From Mayamaea pseudoterrestris (taxonomy: Eukaryota > Bacillariophyta > Bacillariophyceae > Sellaphorales > Sellaphoraceae): a stretch of DNA of 64,000 nt. The translations under genes were made by a program, and so were the position numbers. This document shows, piece by piece, positions 48,910 to 60,821 of the stretch (position 1 is the stretch's first letter; the number at the start of each line of letters is the position of its first letter). The DNA is taken from contig BROI01000002.1 in the NCBI GenBank assembly GCA_027923505.1, positions 1,240,001-1,304,000 of the forward strand, read 5' to 3'. The notes below the pieces were generated by a model. The model had not been told where the DNA came from, made no database searches, and was given only the letters and a program-made list of their open reading frames with translations.

Positions 48910-49194
48910 CTACTCCACGCCAATGTGTATCGGTAGGTCCGAGTTGTATAAAGTCAGCGACTGTTCAAGCGCATTTAATAGCCGCGCTTTTGAAAGCAAT
49001 AAATGATTTCGGTGTGACTGGATGTAAGGTAGTGGCAGGCAGCATTTGGGTAACGGTAGTCGCGCTTGTCTTTCAACAAAATACGACAAAGCTAGATCTA
49101 TTGAATTGTCTCCAAATCCAGATAAATTGAGATACATTAGACTATAATTGGTGAATGCGTTGACTATTCTGTCAATTAACCCTGAACCGACAGA
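48910..49194 (-). pseudogene. LRR-like 3' fragment, probably a broken or unannotated gene piece
   Basis: A frame open from within the Tim9 last exon (49245) continues past it with leucine-rich, LRR-like sequence (SLMYLNLSGFGDNSIDLAL) and an ordinary C-terminal-looking tail. No promoter, start or upstream LRR repeats fit between it and Tim9, so it is most likely a leftover end of an LRR protein. It could also be chance. Confidence 0.3.
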
Positions 49195-49195
49195 T

Positions 49196-49710
49196 TTATT
49201 TGCCCTCCACGGCACGCTTCTGCTGCAACGCTTGATGCTCGGCAAAACGTAGGCCGACTCTTTGAGTCATTTTAATGTACCGAGATGCGCAGTTATCTGT
49301 GCATGAAATTTCGTATTTATCAAGAGCCTTGGATCGAAAGGATGTCACGCATGAATCAAAGCAGCGCTCGACAAGATTGTTGTACATGCTGTAAGATTGG
49401 TAGAAGAAATAGATATGAGAATCATTTAATCTGATACAGCTATGAGGAAACAGGAACTCTTCATCGCCTTCATCGACTGTCACCTGTCGTTTGTGGTTTG
49501 CTTTCCTTTGCCGAGAATTCTTGCTTACCTGAGCGAGTCTTTCAGCTGCATGTTTTCCATCTCTTTCATAAATTGCTGCTGCTGATGCGGTGGGAGATTT
49601 TGAACGCCTTCCATAATTGCAGTGTAAAATCTATGGGTAGTAAGCTTGTAGAGCGTCGACGCTAGCCAGTCGAAAGATGACGGAATGTGAGGCGCGCTCA
49701 TGGTGATCAT
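49196..49710 (-). CDS. TIM9: Mitochondrial intermembrane-space chaperone Tim9
   Basis: Two exons, 49710-49529 and 49388-49196, with a 140-bp intron (GTAAGC...TTACAG). The core is typical Tim9: FMKEMENMQLKDSLSMYNNLVE, then the twin CX3C motif (CFDSC ... CTDNC) with 15 residues between, and a C-terminal helix. Tim9-Tim10 hexamers escort carrier proteins to the inner membrane, which fits the neighbouring mitochondrial carrier gene. From the internal Met at 49614 the protein would be 92 residues, the normal Tim9 size. From 49710 it has a 32-residue extension (SSFDWLASTLYKL). The shorter start is preferred on family length, the longer on the first-ATG rule. Confidence 0.85.
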
Positions 49711-49979
49711 CCGTTTCGAAAACTCGTGTCTGACCGGTTAAAAATGACGTCATATAGCGAGAACGCCGAGCATACCACTACCGTTCGAAGTAGCTATGCA
49801 CTACAATAGAATACTTTGAACGTTCTTTCTCTCTACCTGTTCAGTAGTCATAAACACTCTACTGCCAGCACATATTTTAACTTGTTTTGCTCAAGGTTGG
49901 CAATAAAACTTATCCTCGCAGCCTGTGTCACCAGCGCTGCGCGTCTCCATGCACGGTATCACATATATATTGCATTCTA

Positions 49980-50884
49980 TCAGGCCGCCATGGCTTCTGG
50001 AAACATGAGGTTTGACATGGTTTCCTTCATCATGTCCATGATAAAGACTGCGCAAACCATTCTTCCGTAGCGAAAGGTCGCTCCGCGATAAAAGGCTGGC
50101 AAGCCATTCTGTCCGTACAGTACCTTGGCCGTCTGCGAAAACGTACCAAAGGTTTGACGCTCAATATCACCCTGCATGCAAGTCTTGATTGTGTCAAAAG
50201 GCTGCGTCAAGTAGCAGGCAAACAAGCCTCCCAGCAAGGCTGCTGGAACGCGCGCTGCATTATTGTTTGGAAACTGTTCCGGATATGTTTCCATAAGGTA
50301 ATGCCGAATCTGTGGAGGCAAACTAAGGTATCCGCAGCACCAAAGTGCTTCTCGAACAGCCATACCATTGAAACCTCGGCCTACATTCATTGGTTTCCTC
50401 GCAACGTCCTTGATTGTTTGCAGCGTGCCGCCTCCAGTTCGCTGCTGCTGAATCATTATTAACTCGAGCGGACTTCCAACCAACGCACTCACTGTTCCAG
50501 CTCCAACGCCACACATCATTTCCTCCTTGAGACTCAACCGGCGATTCACATGCTCCCCCAGGACAGTCTGCTTGAGCTTGCCTCCAACGGCGAACTGAAT
50601 CATGGTGCAACTTCCCATGTTGACGCAATTGGATGCGACACCGCGGTACCAGTGCAAGGGATTCAAGTTGATTTTTTGTTGCTGCTGCGTCATGTTCTTG
50701 GCATAGTTGAAGGGTTGCAATATTAAAACCTAATGTGTAGAAATGAGGCAATGGAACGAGTGAGTTGCCGTGCATCAGTAATTGTTCTGTCACACCAGCT
50801 GCACCCAAATCAACGACTAACCTCAATGACGCCCACCGTCATGCCAACAAGGGCATTTTGACTCTCGTTCAGTTTAGAAGACAT
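49980..50884 (-). CDS. Mitochondrial carrier family (SLC25) protein
   Basis: Two exons, 50884-50822 and 50729-49980, with a 92-bp intron (GTTAGT...ATTAG); 270 residues. The three tandem carrier repeats are visible: LQPFNYAKN in repeat 1, GSPLELIMIQQQRTGG in repeat 2, and TQPFDTIKTCMQGD in repeat 3, where Px[DE]xx[KR] is fully conserved only in the last. Six membrane segments are expected. The substrate is unclear; the GSPLELIMIQQQ motif recalls some citrate/oxoglutarate-type carriers, but that is a guess. It should sit in the inner mitochondrial membrane. Confidence 0.85.
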
Positions 50885-51330
50885 GGTGATAACGTAATGG
50901 GACAATGGCTGACAAAGCAAGCGAAAATGCCGGAAAGGTCGATGGACGACCACGAAACTTCCTCCAAGGGTGGAGCGGAACGAATGCGTGTCATTCGATC
51001 GCGCCGCAATGAAATCTAAATCGTACCGGCACTCACAGTCACGGAGAGGATATCCGCTCAAACAGTCACTTGTGCAAGAGCCGCTAGCTACTAGCTGACT
51101 GTGAATGCAAGCTCAGCTTTACTGGTATGAAAGCTATATAAACGCTGCAGAAGCAACGCAGCACCTGCTTTTATTATCTCAATGGATGAGCAAAGGAGCT
51201 GCTATGATGGATAGAGTTGCAAAGGTGTGCCGACGAACAGAATGCTAGCACCTCGAGGCATTCCGCACTCCATGCCGCGTTCGATGTAACTCATACAACA
51301 GCAATATATTTCACATATTATAAAAATAGA
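50885..51330. other. Intergenic region, carrier promoter / RME-8 3' end
   Basis: 446 bp. A GTACCG hexamer is at 51023-51028, about 140 bp upstream of the carrier start. A 66-residue ORF is not protein-like. Confidence 0.4.
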
Positions 51331-54300
51331 CTAGCGTTCCGTGAGCAACCTTGTTGGATCGGACAATCCGTCGGTCAACAAGTAGTCGGACCGCTGATCC
51401 TTTCCAGTCAAATAGAGTGAGTGGTCCTGCAGCTTGTACTTTTTCCATGCCGGAATGTCGTCGAGAATAAGCTTGAACTTTGGACCATACCCGGGATCGG
51501 TTGTTAGTGTTTTGAGAAGGTCAATGGCGTGTGTCTTGGCAGCGATGGGGTCTTTGACGCTTGCCAACTCGGGATTTTCCAAAATCCTGTCAATCATGAA
51601 GGAACAAAGGTTGCAGCTCAGTGCCTGTTGAAATAGAGAAACTCGACCTTGTGCAGAATGTAGTGCTCCGCAGGTAGAGGCAGCTTGTGTCTCGGCCGTT
51701 AGTTGTGGATCCTCTCTTGTCCGGGCATCAATTCCTGTTCCTTGTACCGCGTCGGGGCGGTATTGCGGACTGGGACGAGGAACTGTTTCAACAACCGGTT
51801 TGGTACTTGGCGCTCCCATTGTTCGGTGGTCGGTGATATCGGATGGCATTCCAACCGATGCATCATCGTACTGCACTCGACTGTGTTGCGTCGCATCCTG
51901 TTGTCCCAGTCCGCCAGAAATTGACTCGACGGCATCGCGCTGTGTATACGAACCGGGCGTACCTGTTGGCCAACCAACCAACGAAGGCGCTGGTTTTTCC
52001 CATCCGATTTGCGGCCGTGGCTGCTGGTCTGAGGCGGCAGCAGGTGATAGCCATATGCCAGGTTGTTCGTGCCTTTGCCCTATAGCTTGTTGTGGAGCGT
52101 GCGCTGAGGGATACTGCTGAGTCGATGACGATAACTGCGGAGCGTATGTAGCATAGCTGTTTGGCTGGTCCGCTGCAGATGATTGAGAACTCTGCATTCC
52201 ATTAATGGGTTGGTGCGAGTTCGTAGAATAGCTGACAGAATCACCAACTTGATAAGCCAAATTCTGTGTTGCAGTTACCGCATGAATGTGTGCAGGTTGT
52301 CCGGATTGGCCATTCCACCCGCCTGAGATAGTCCTATGTTCATTGGTGTGAATCAAATGCGAATAATTCTGTTGCTGCTGCAGGTACTTCGCATCAAGCT
52401 GCTGCTGCGGCTGCGGCTGCTGCTGGACAGGGGCACCGTAAGATGGTGAAAGATTCTGTTGTACAACATTTGGTGGGAATATTGAGTAAGGCTTATACTG
52501 CTGCTGAACCTGTTGCTGTTGTGGAGCAGTTTGAGGGTGAAGTGGATGACTACCACTATACCGAAAATCTTGCTGCTGGATGTACTGCGCTGTGTCATAG
52601 CTTTGGGTTGGCGCATAGCCTTGACTTGAAGATGAAGCAGATATATAGCTCCCTCCATTGTTTGGTTGAGGCATGACAGGTTGCGGCGACGGAGCTGTTG
52701 GGCCTGGCAAACCCATCATGGCAAGTGGATCATCTCCAGAGAGTACCTTTTGACGCACCGAGCCCTCACCAGGTGCCGGTGACGGGGCTGAAAATACATT
52801 CCCCGGCTTCCACTGCGGTGACTTCACATCGCCGATAGCTTTCTTGTACAGCTTTGTTAGAAACTCGATCATTAACCCACACTCTGCGTGCAAAACCTCA
52901 AGCCCGATAGCTTGTAAAGTATATTCGACAATACCAGCCTTGCCGCTAACATCTCCCGTAAGCGCCAATGCCTCAACATTTGTCAAGCGATTTGTGGCAA
53001 CGTGCAGCACCCTCATTATCGACAACAGTGGGGTCCCTGTGTATTTGTTTGCGAGGACTCCAGGCAGCGATGATACACATGTCTGCATGTATCCCCACTG
53101 TGACAGTTTGTCACATAACGGGTCTCGAACTTTGCAAAGGTAAACTATAGCGACTGTGACAAGAAGCAGAACATCCATTTGGTTTGCATCTGAAAGGGCA
53201 GTACAGTTGGATTTCGCAGCAACTGATCCATGACTAGACACATAAAGCATTAGTTCTTCGTCCCATCGTTTCAATAAACTTTCAAGAAAGAATGATGGAT
53301 CGCGCAGGTTGTAGGTGGGCTCTTTCACAAATCTCGACAAGTAAACACCACCAATATAGAGTTCTCTTTCCAGCGCATCATATTTGACGCACATATTTGC
53401 GTCTGGCTTGGTTGAGCGCTTGAAGCAGTCCTGTTCTTTGTGGTTCATGAGACATGCGTCAAGCTGCAGCCCGACGACCTTTCGAAGCTCGCCTCGCATG
53501 ACCGCATCCCAAAGAAGCTCCGGAGAATCAGAGTCCCCGTCGAACAGAGTCACTAGTTGCTCGGGATTGTCCTTTAGAATTATTGTAAGCGTCGAAGGAA
53601 TAAGTCGGTCTAATGTCGCGGTTGCGATTGTGCCTGTCGATGGATCCCACATCAACCGCGACAACACTTTAGCGGCACCAAGGCGCGCAGCGTATATTTT
53701 GGTAAAATCGACATATCCGACTAGAACACCCAAAACTTCAAGCAAGCCACTCGATGACAGTAGAAGATTGGCAACGGACGGTGACGAGACCATGCCTTCA
53801 AGAAATGACCATCCTCTCTTCATTCGCTCTTCGGCGGTGGCGACTAGTGCATGCCCCGACTCTGGTCGCTCCAGAATGGTCAACAATCGCCAAAGTGAGC
53901 CTTCGTGAACAGCTCTGTCGGAAAATTCACGTCTGGACGAGGCAACAGCGAGAATATCACTGATTACTTCGAACAGTTCCGAGTCAACAGAAGCAGGCAG
54001 ACCCAACAACTCCACAAGCACTGTTGCGATACACAGATTGCCGTCAGATAGAATGCTTTCCAGCAAGCCGTCACTTTGGGCTAACGTTCGGAGTGCTTTA
54101 AGCGCCTGCAAAAAGCTAGCCTCCTCGGTGCTGAAAGCAGGCATTACCTCGTTTTCTACGTGAAGTTCCAGTCGCTTCGCGGGTTCAAGAGTGTTGTTAA
54201 TGGCTAGACCAATTGTACGTATAATATCTGCGAGAAATGAAACTGGTTCTGGAACTTGTCCAACGGCTTCGCGACCAATACTATTAAATACGCGGATAAA

Positions 54301-57300
54301 GATGGAGCCGATCTGTATTTCATGGCGAAGTGCTTCAAATTCAAAATCGATGACACAAGAGAGCTCGTCTTCCACTGTGAAGCAAGAATCAGGCACTCGT
54401 GTCCTTGTAATCTCGTCAAGCGTTGCTTCCAGCTGCTTTTTCATTGCGTTATTCCATATAATGTCAGGTTTCTCAATGTTCGAGTTCAAGACATGAAGCA
54501 ACTCAAAAGGTCTTTTATTTCGCAGCAGTCGGCTCACTGACGCCGTCATGAGACGATTTAAACAATCGGTCAATGCACGATTCTTCTCAGTCTCTGGCAC
54601 GGCACCGCATAGTGCAGCAAGAGCACTGACAGCAATTACCGCCTGTAAATTAGTAGCGGCTGCCGAATTGCCAGCTATCGAGTACTCGTCTTCGTCATGC
54701 TCAAGGTGATTATCGTTTGACAGCGATGAATCATAGAGTAAAAGCTTTTGTAGCAAAGGCCAAACAAAACCACTGCCAATAAGTTTTTCTTGAAGTTCCA
54801 AATGTCGCGCCAGTGGCGCAACACATTCCAAAGCATAGCGTACGACTAACGTACTAGCGGTGAGGTCGTTCGTTGCTCGAAAAGCGGTCCCATCAGCGCA
54901 CTCACGAATGTTTCGCAAAAACACAGTGAGTTTCTCGAGTTGCGCTATCGCCGTTCGAGCATTATCAAAATGAGCCAAGCCAGATATAGTCCGCAGCAAG
55001 AAGATGACAATCGAAGCAAGCGTGGCACAAGGAACACGAGAGCCAGCCTCCTCAAGCTGACCCACGCACAAGTCTGTATAGTAAGCGAGAAGTGCCGATA
55101 ATCTGGCAACTCCACCTTGGCGAACCAATTCCTCCGCATTTGGCGGACTTGCTAAGCAGGTGCGGAAAATTAATTCAACCACTAACAAGATGAAGCTAGC
55201 ACGTTCTGGGTCTAGTAAACAGGAGTCTTGCAGGTTCGCCGTCGCCGAAGCCGGGATGAGGATGCAACGCAACAATTCGTCATACGCAGGATACTTATAA
55301 AGACTCATCTCTTTCTCGTAGCGGCGATAAATTATAACCTGCGCCTTAATCAGGATACCCATATTCATCATTTGTGAAATCCCGCCTTCGAATCCTTGGG
55401 CGGCACTGTTCAAATTAGCAAAGTCGTCAGAGCGTTCCAGGGCAGTGCCAAGCCGCTGGCCGCTCTCTAGCATTGGCAGTAAAAGCTCGTATGACATCTG
55501 AATTAAGTGAAACATCTCTCGACCAGTGGGGTTCTTGTCCGGGTGATATTGACGAGCCAACGACCGATATGCCCTTCGAAGCTCTTTTGCTCCGTCACCT
55601 CCGCTTAACTTTAAAATGGTCCTCGCTTTTTCAACCGCTACGTTCAGTTCTTGCTCGTCGCGCTCTGCCTGTTTCTTAAAATGCTCCAGACATGCTTTGA
55701 AGACTTCAACAGGTTTGGAAATTGGCCAGTCAGGAAACCTCGCTTCGTCACAGAGATTAGACAAGTAGTAATTGTGGCAAAACATCTCATTCTTTAATCG
55801 CTCGTATGCAATGCCAGGCATTGGACAGTATTCATACTCAGCGGTGTTGGTTTGGTATAAACGCAGAGGGAAATCACCAAGATGTTGCCTCACCATCTCG
55901 ATCAAGTGCATGCGCATATCATGTGACCAAATAACTTCTGGTGTATCCACATTGCCAACAAACACTTCCGCAAACCGCTCAACTCCGTAGTTGTCTAAAA
56001 TATATAGCAGTCCCTCGGGTATGATATTGCCGAGAATGCTTCGATCTCTCATGCGGAGCTCGTATTTGTCGGTGGTGGCAGCGAAACCAGAGAGAAAATG
56101 CTGCTTCAAGTGCGTAGTGCGCAACAACTTGGCGAGCGCCTTGAAGTCACTTCCCGTGTAGCAACAAGCAAAGAAAAAGGCACCCGTCAAGTAAAATTTT
56201 CGCACCGACTCGTCATTATGCTCCAGTATCTTACATAAAAGTTCCGCAGCATGGTTGACTACTAGGTTGTTGACGCACAGTAATGCTTGGACAATAATCG
56301 AAAGTGGCAGGGCTCCTGTCCCTATATCGGCTGTCGAGGCACAGAGCACTCTCTTTGCCAAAGGTATTGGGTAATATGGCACTCCTTGAGAGTCCAAACT
56401 ACGGTGCAATTCCGTCAGACGTTTTAAAGCCTTCAGCGCTAGCAAAGCAACATCAGTGGGCTTGAATACACCCGACCCTGCATCAGCGTCTCGACATAGC
56501 TGCCAGCGCAACTGCCAAACCTCATCAAGCCGTTTCCATTTGCCAGTGTCGATGTGTGACTCGGTGACTCTGTCCGCTTCCGTTTCGTGATCATAATCTT
56601 CCACGTGACTGCTTGCGACAAGATGGAATGGAGTTAACTCATCGGCCTTGATCATACGCATTAAATCGGAAAGCCGAAATGGTCCCATTACATTTTCAGC
56701 AATTGGTGGGATTTTACCCGGAATGGCAATGAACCAAACAGCCGGACAATTAGCGTCTAGCGAAATCTTCTCGGGTCGCAACGAATTAACATGCGAAATT
56801 GTGGGAGCAATAGCATCTTCTTTGATAAGAGGAGGATTCATCGAACTTGAAGCAAGGGATCGTGCCATAAAAGTTTCTGTCACGCTATCATCAGTGTGTC
56901 CCCAAGCAACAAATTGACACAGCAAGCCGATACTTTCGATGTTTAACAGCTGCTCGGCATTCTCAGGAACATTCGCAAAATTCGTATGATCATCATCAGA
57001 GACCCCAAGAATAACTGCTATGAGCCCCAATAGCCTATGCTGCGTCTCAACGTTTTTCGTGGACGCCATGGAACGTACTAATATCATGACATCCGAAAAC
57101 GGACCAATTTTGGATGCATGAATAGCATATAGGCGATCCATGCAGCGTATGCACATGTTGGCCATTTTATCATCGCGGCCGATTTCGCAAAGAAATTTTC
57201 GGAACAAAAGCTCAAACAGTGACAAAGGTTCATCCCAAGCCCGGATAAACCCATCTCCGGCATTTAGCCACAGCCGCATGTATATGTTCCCAACCATAGT

Positions 57301-60300
57301 TTCATTGTCCAGCGAAGGATACTTCACCTTAAATTGCTGGTGATTCCAAGCAACATTATCGATACCTCGCGCATCAATCTGCCTGGTCATTAAATCAATT
57401 TCACCTTCGAGTGCTATGCGCAGTTCTCTTCGAGTTTGCTGATTCCATATTAAGTCGGGTATGCTGTTATCTGTTAGAATAGCCAAGTGAAAAACGTTTA
57501 GCTGAGAACGACATTTTTGGCTACGGAAGACTGAATACAATCTGACGAGGCTCACCTCGCGTTAGAACATGGAAAAATATTCGAAAATTCTCTTCGCGAG
57601 CTAACGACTTCCTGTGTTTTGCAGTTGCAGCTGCTATTGCTATCCGTTTCCGAAGGCGTGCAGTATTGGTCCCCGCCGTTGAAGGAGCCCCGACGCCTGT
57701 GTGGAGCTTTTCACCATACTGGACAAAAACACGGCCAGACTCATCTCTTATGTTTTCTTCGGCGACGTCGTGCTCCAAATTATCCAATTGATCCTCTTCC
57801 ATTGGACTAAGTAGCGGCATATTCAAATAAGCTAAAAAGCCCGCTGGCACCATTCTTTTCAGCAGACGTTTTTCGTCGCAATCCATCGGGCCCGACATCC
57901 ACAAGCTGCAAAGATAGCGACTCAAGAAACGTTGACCTTCCAAAGGACTGAAAATGGCAGCATAGAAATGATGAAGTAGAATCGAGGAACTGAGCGCCGC
58001 ATCCCGAATAGCCGCAGCGGTTTGAGGAGCATGGTCTGAAAGAAGGTGCAACAACAGCGCAGTATTTTCGATGACGCAAGGAGACTTCGAGCGTAAAGTA
58101 TTCAACATGGATCGATATTTGTCTGACAAGGCCACAATGAAAGCACTAAAGTGTTCCGGAGCTGTTGTATCATGATAGCTGCATAATATATTCTGCAAAG
58201 TGTCGCTGGCCGCCATCAATACTAACTCTGAAACATCGTTTCCAGGGCCGCTGTCCGGGACGGAATGTCTATGCCCTGATGGTTCTACAAGAGCGCCAAC
58301 AATACCATCCACGAGCGGCTGGCCAACGCCTTTGAATATGACAGACTTGTTCACGTACTCGGTTTCGAGATCACGATTTGACAGTCCTGAGAGCAAAACG
58401 TCCAGAACTAGCAGAGCACAAAACTTGCAGAATGCGTCGCGGATACCCCATATTGAAGGCACAGACAACTGAAACGAAGTCAATTCGACGGTGACCTTAT
58501 AGCCTGTGGCGGACTGCGACAACCGGTAAAGCGTTTGAAAAAAGGTTGCAGCAATAGTCTCGGCGTGCATCGTCTCGCGCAAATTTTGAATAGTAGCACT
58601 ATCACTGCTACCCGAACTAGGTTGCAGAAGTCGTCCTATGAGCCCCCACAATGCTCCAACGGCAGCGGAAATGTTCTTGTCAGACTTGGTGCCATCTGAA
58701 AGGCCGTCTCCCGTCGGCAAAACACTCGCATTGAACTCGCGACACGCATCCAATGTAGATTGACAATGTTCGATTAGATCGATCGGACCCTCCTGCTGCT
58801 GCAACGATGCGAATTGACCAGACACATAAGCAAATGACTGCGTCGCATGGTGTTGCACCTTCTTCAGACAGTAATAGGGTATCGAAATTTGCTGAAAGAG
58901 AGACGTCTGGCCAGCCGATGCATCCAATAATTCCCCGGAGGAGCAAAGGGTGTAGCTGCTCGTCGCCACGTCCGAGACATGGATTGTGTAGTTCTTGGCT
59001 AAAGTCGCTGCAGCGTCCATGATTGACACCAACAACGCATCTCGGCAACCGCAGCTATACGCTTGATGTGAGCCATTTTCGAACTCTATTGTTAACTCGT
59101 TCGACTGTCCATGCCGCACCAGCGTAACCAACTCACTCAGCTTGCGGACCGAAACAATACCACGACCATCTCGCTCTACCAAATATCCCAGACCCGTCAC
59201 TAGCAATTCTCTCGTCACAATGCCACCAACCCATCCTTCCGGCGCTCCGACAATTTTGGAGTCATGACGTAGAGTCGACTTGGTCACTTGCCATGTCATG
59301 GCCACCGTTCCAATCGACACATTCTGTCGCACCTTTAACCATTCGTCACTACTTTTAAAGGACTCTTGCATCTGCAGCGACAACCCAAGCAGCGTCATGT
59401 TTTCCGCCATGCGCGTCATGACTTGACTGCGCATCGTGGCATGCGGCAGAAACCAAAGTCGCGACTTGTGCGGCTGCTTCAAAGTCAACACAATGCCAGT
59501 GTCGGCCAACAAACTGCAGGCCAACACGTCAACGAATCGGTAGACTCGAATCGTTTGCTTGGTGGTGCTTGACAGTTCCACAATGCCATATGGTTTCACG
59601 TGCAAGTCGCACACTTTCTGCGTGCCAATGCGCGTCATGCGATTCGCATTGCATACAATCATGGTTTCGCTCGCTGGTAATTGCGCCGATTCATCCTGCA
59701 GCTGCAGTAGGTTGGACAGCACCATGCAACGAGGAACGTTTCCGTGAATACATAATTTGAGCTTCTCGGAAGCAGTTCCAGTCACTTGCAGTAGAATGCA
59801 GTCGGGTTCATTGGGCAGCGCTAGCCAGTCGGTGAGAATGCGATAGGGCCAGCGATTCGTTTCAACGTACGAGTCGGGATCAAGCGTGACAAAGGCATCG
59901 GAATGCAAAGCGAATATGCGCGTGTAGCCGGTTCTCCAACTACGAAGCTTTGTCACTTGATATTGATAATGAGGACGTTGCTGCTGCTGATTATCAGAGC
60001 TACTTGTCGCCCGCCTTTGCTGCATCGCTTGATGGTGCTGCTGCGCCAGCTTTTCCGTCACGTTGAAACCAAAGTTTGGCTCGTTTGGATCCTTTCCCTT
60101 GTTCCAAAATAAGTTTTGAATCTTTCCGGCTAGCTGCGATGCGGCCGGGGTCATGGAGGCAACGGATGACGCCGCTGATTGTGCCAAGGTTGTTGAAGGC
60201 TGCATCGTTTTGGATCCAGCGTCAGTCGTCATCGTCGTTACCTTGGGCGGTGAATATTGCTGCTGCATGCGAGCTGCATGAGGCGGACTAAGCTGCGCCT

Positions 60301-60457
60301 GAAGCACTTGATAAGGTCCTGAGCTTGGCTGCTGCTGCTGCTGCTGCTGTTGACTATAACTGATCGGCTGATATTGTTGCTGCTCGTATGAGGCTTGCTG
60401 CTGATGCGGCGGCCTTCCACCATGCGGAGGCGTTTGAGCGTGCGGATTATGCGACAT
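51331..60457 (-). CDS. DNAJC13: RME-8 / DNAJC13 endosomal J-domain protein (giant)
   Basis: Two exons, 60457-57556 and 57470-51331, with an 85-bp intron (GTGAGC...TAACAG) splitting an Asp codon just before NSIPDLIWNQQ. About 3013 residues. Hallmarks are four IWN-type repeats (PDLIWNQQTRREL, PEVIWSHDMRMHL, PDIIWNNAMKKQL, PELLWDAVMRGEL), a GYF-2-like domain (VWFIAIPGKIPPIAENV), and a central J domain with HPD (YRSLARQYHPDKNPTGR). The last ~70 residues match the RME-8 C terminus (LILDDIPAWKKYKLQDHSLYL). RME-8 recruits Hsc70 on endosomes for clathrin dynamics and retromer recycling. It is longer than animal RME-8 because of a Gln-rich N terminus and a ~400-residue Gln/Pro-rich insert near the C terminus. 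A TATATA motif lies about 30 bp upstream of the ATG. Confidence 0.92.
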
Positions 60458-60821
60458 CGTATCAAACTGGGCCTATTTTAGTCACGTCCTATATATAAAA
60501 ATCGCCTAGGTATTACTCGGTTCAAAGAAAAAATTGTTCCGTCTGCCGTCTGTATGATATCCACATCATGGTGGAACGAGGACCGCGTTTTGTGCGTTTC
60601 TCGCATGAAAGTCGCACCGTTGTATAGGCATCCCGATACGACACTCTTACTATCTACCTTTCGGTTTCCGCGGGCCTGTATTCGTACAGTACCATAAGTA
60701 CTTGCTAAGGTAAATACCCCATAAGCAAGAAAACAAATGTTAAATTGGGCTGCATTGCTTTAATGTGTTTTATTAAATCATTGTTTACAGTTCATCAGAC
60801 CAATGTTAAAAAAACGCTTTT
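60458..60821. promoter_or_regulatory. RME-8 promoter and WD gene 3' region
   Basis: 364 bp. On the minus strand TTTTTATATATAGG (about 60486-60499) is a TATA-like motif about 30-40 bp upstream of the RME-8 ATG. Otherwise nothing recognised. Confidence 0.45.
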
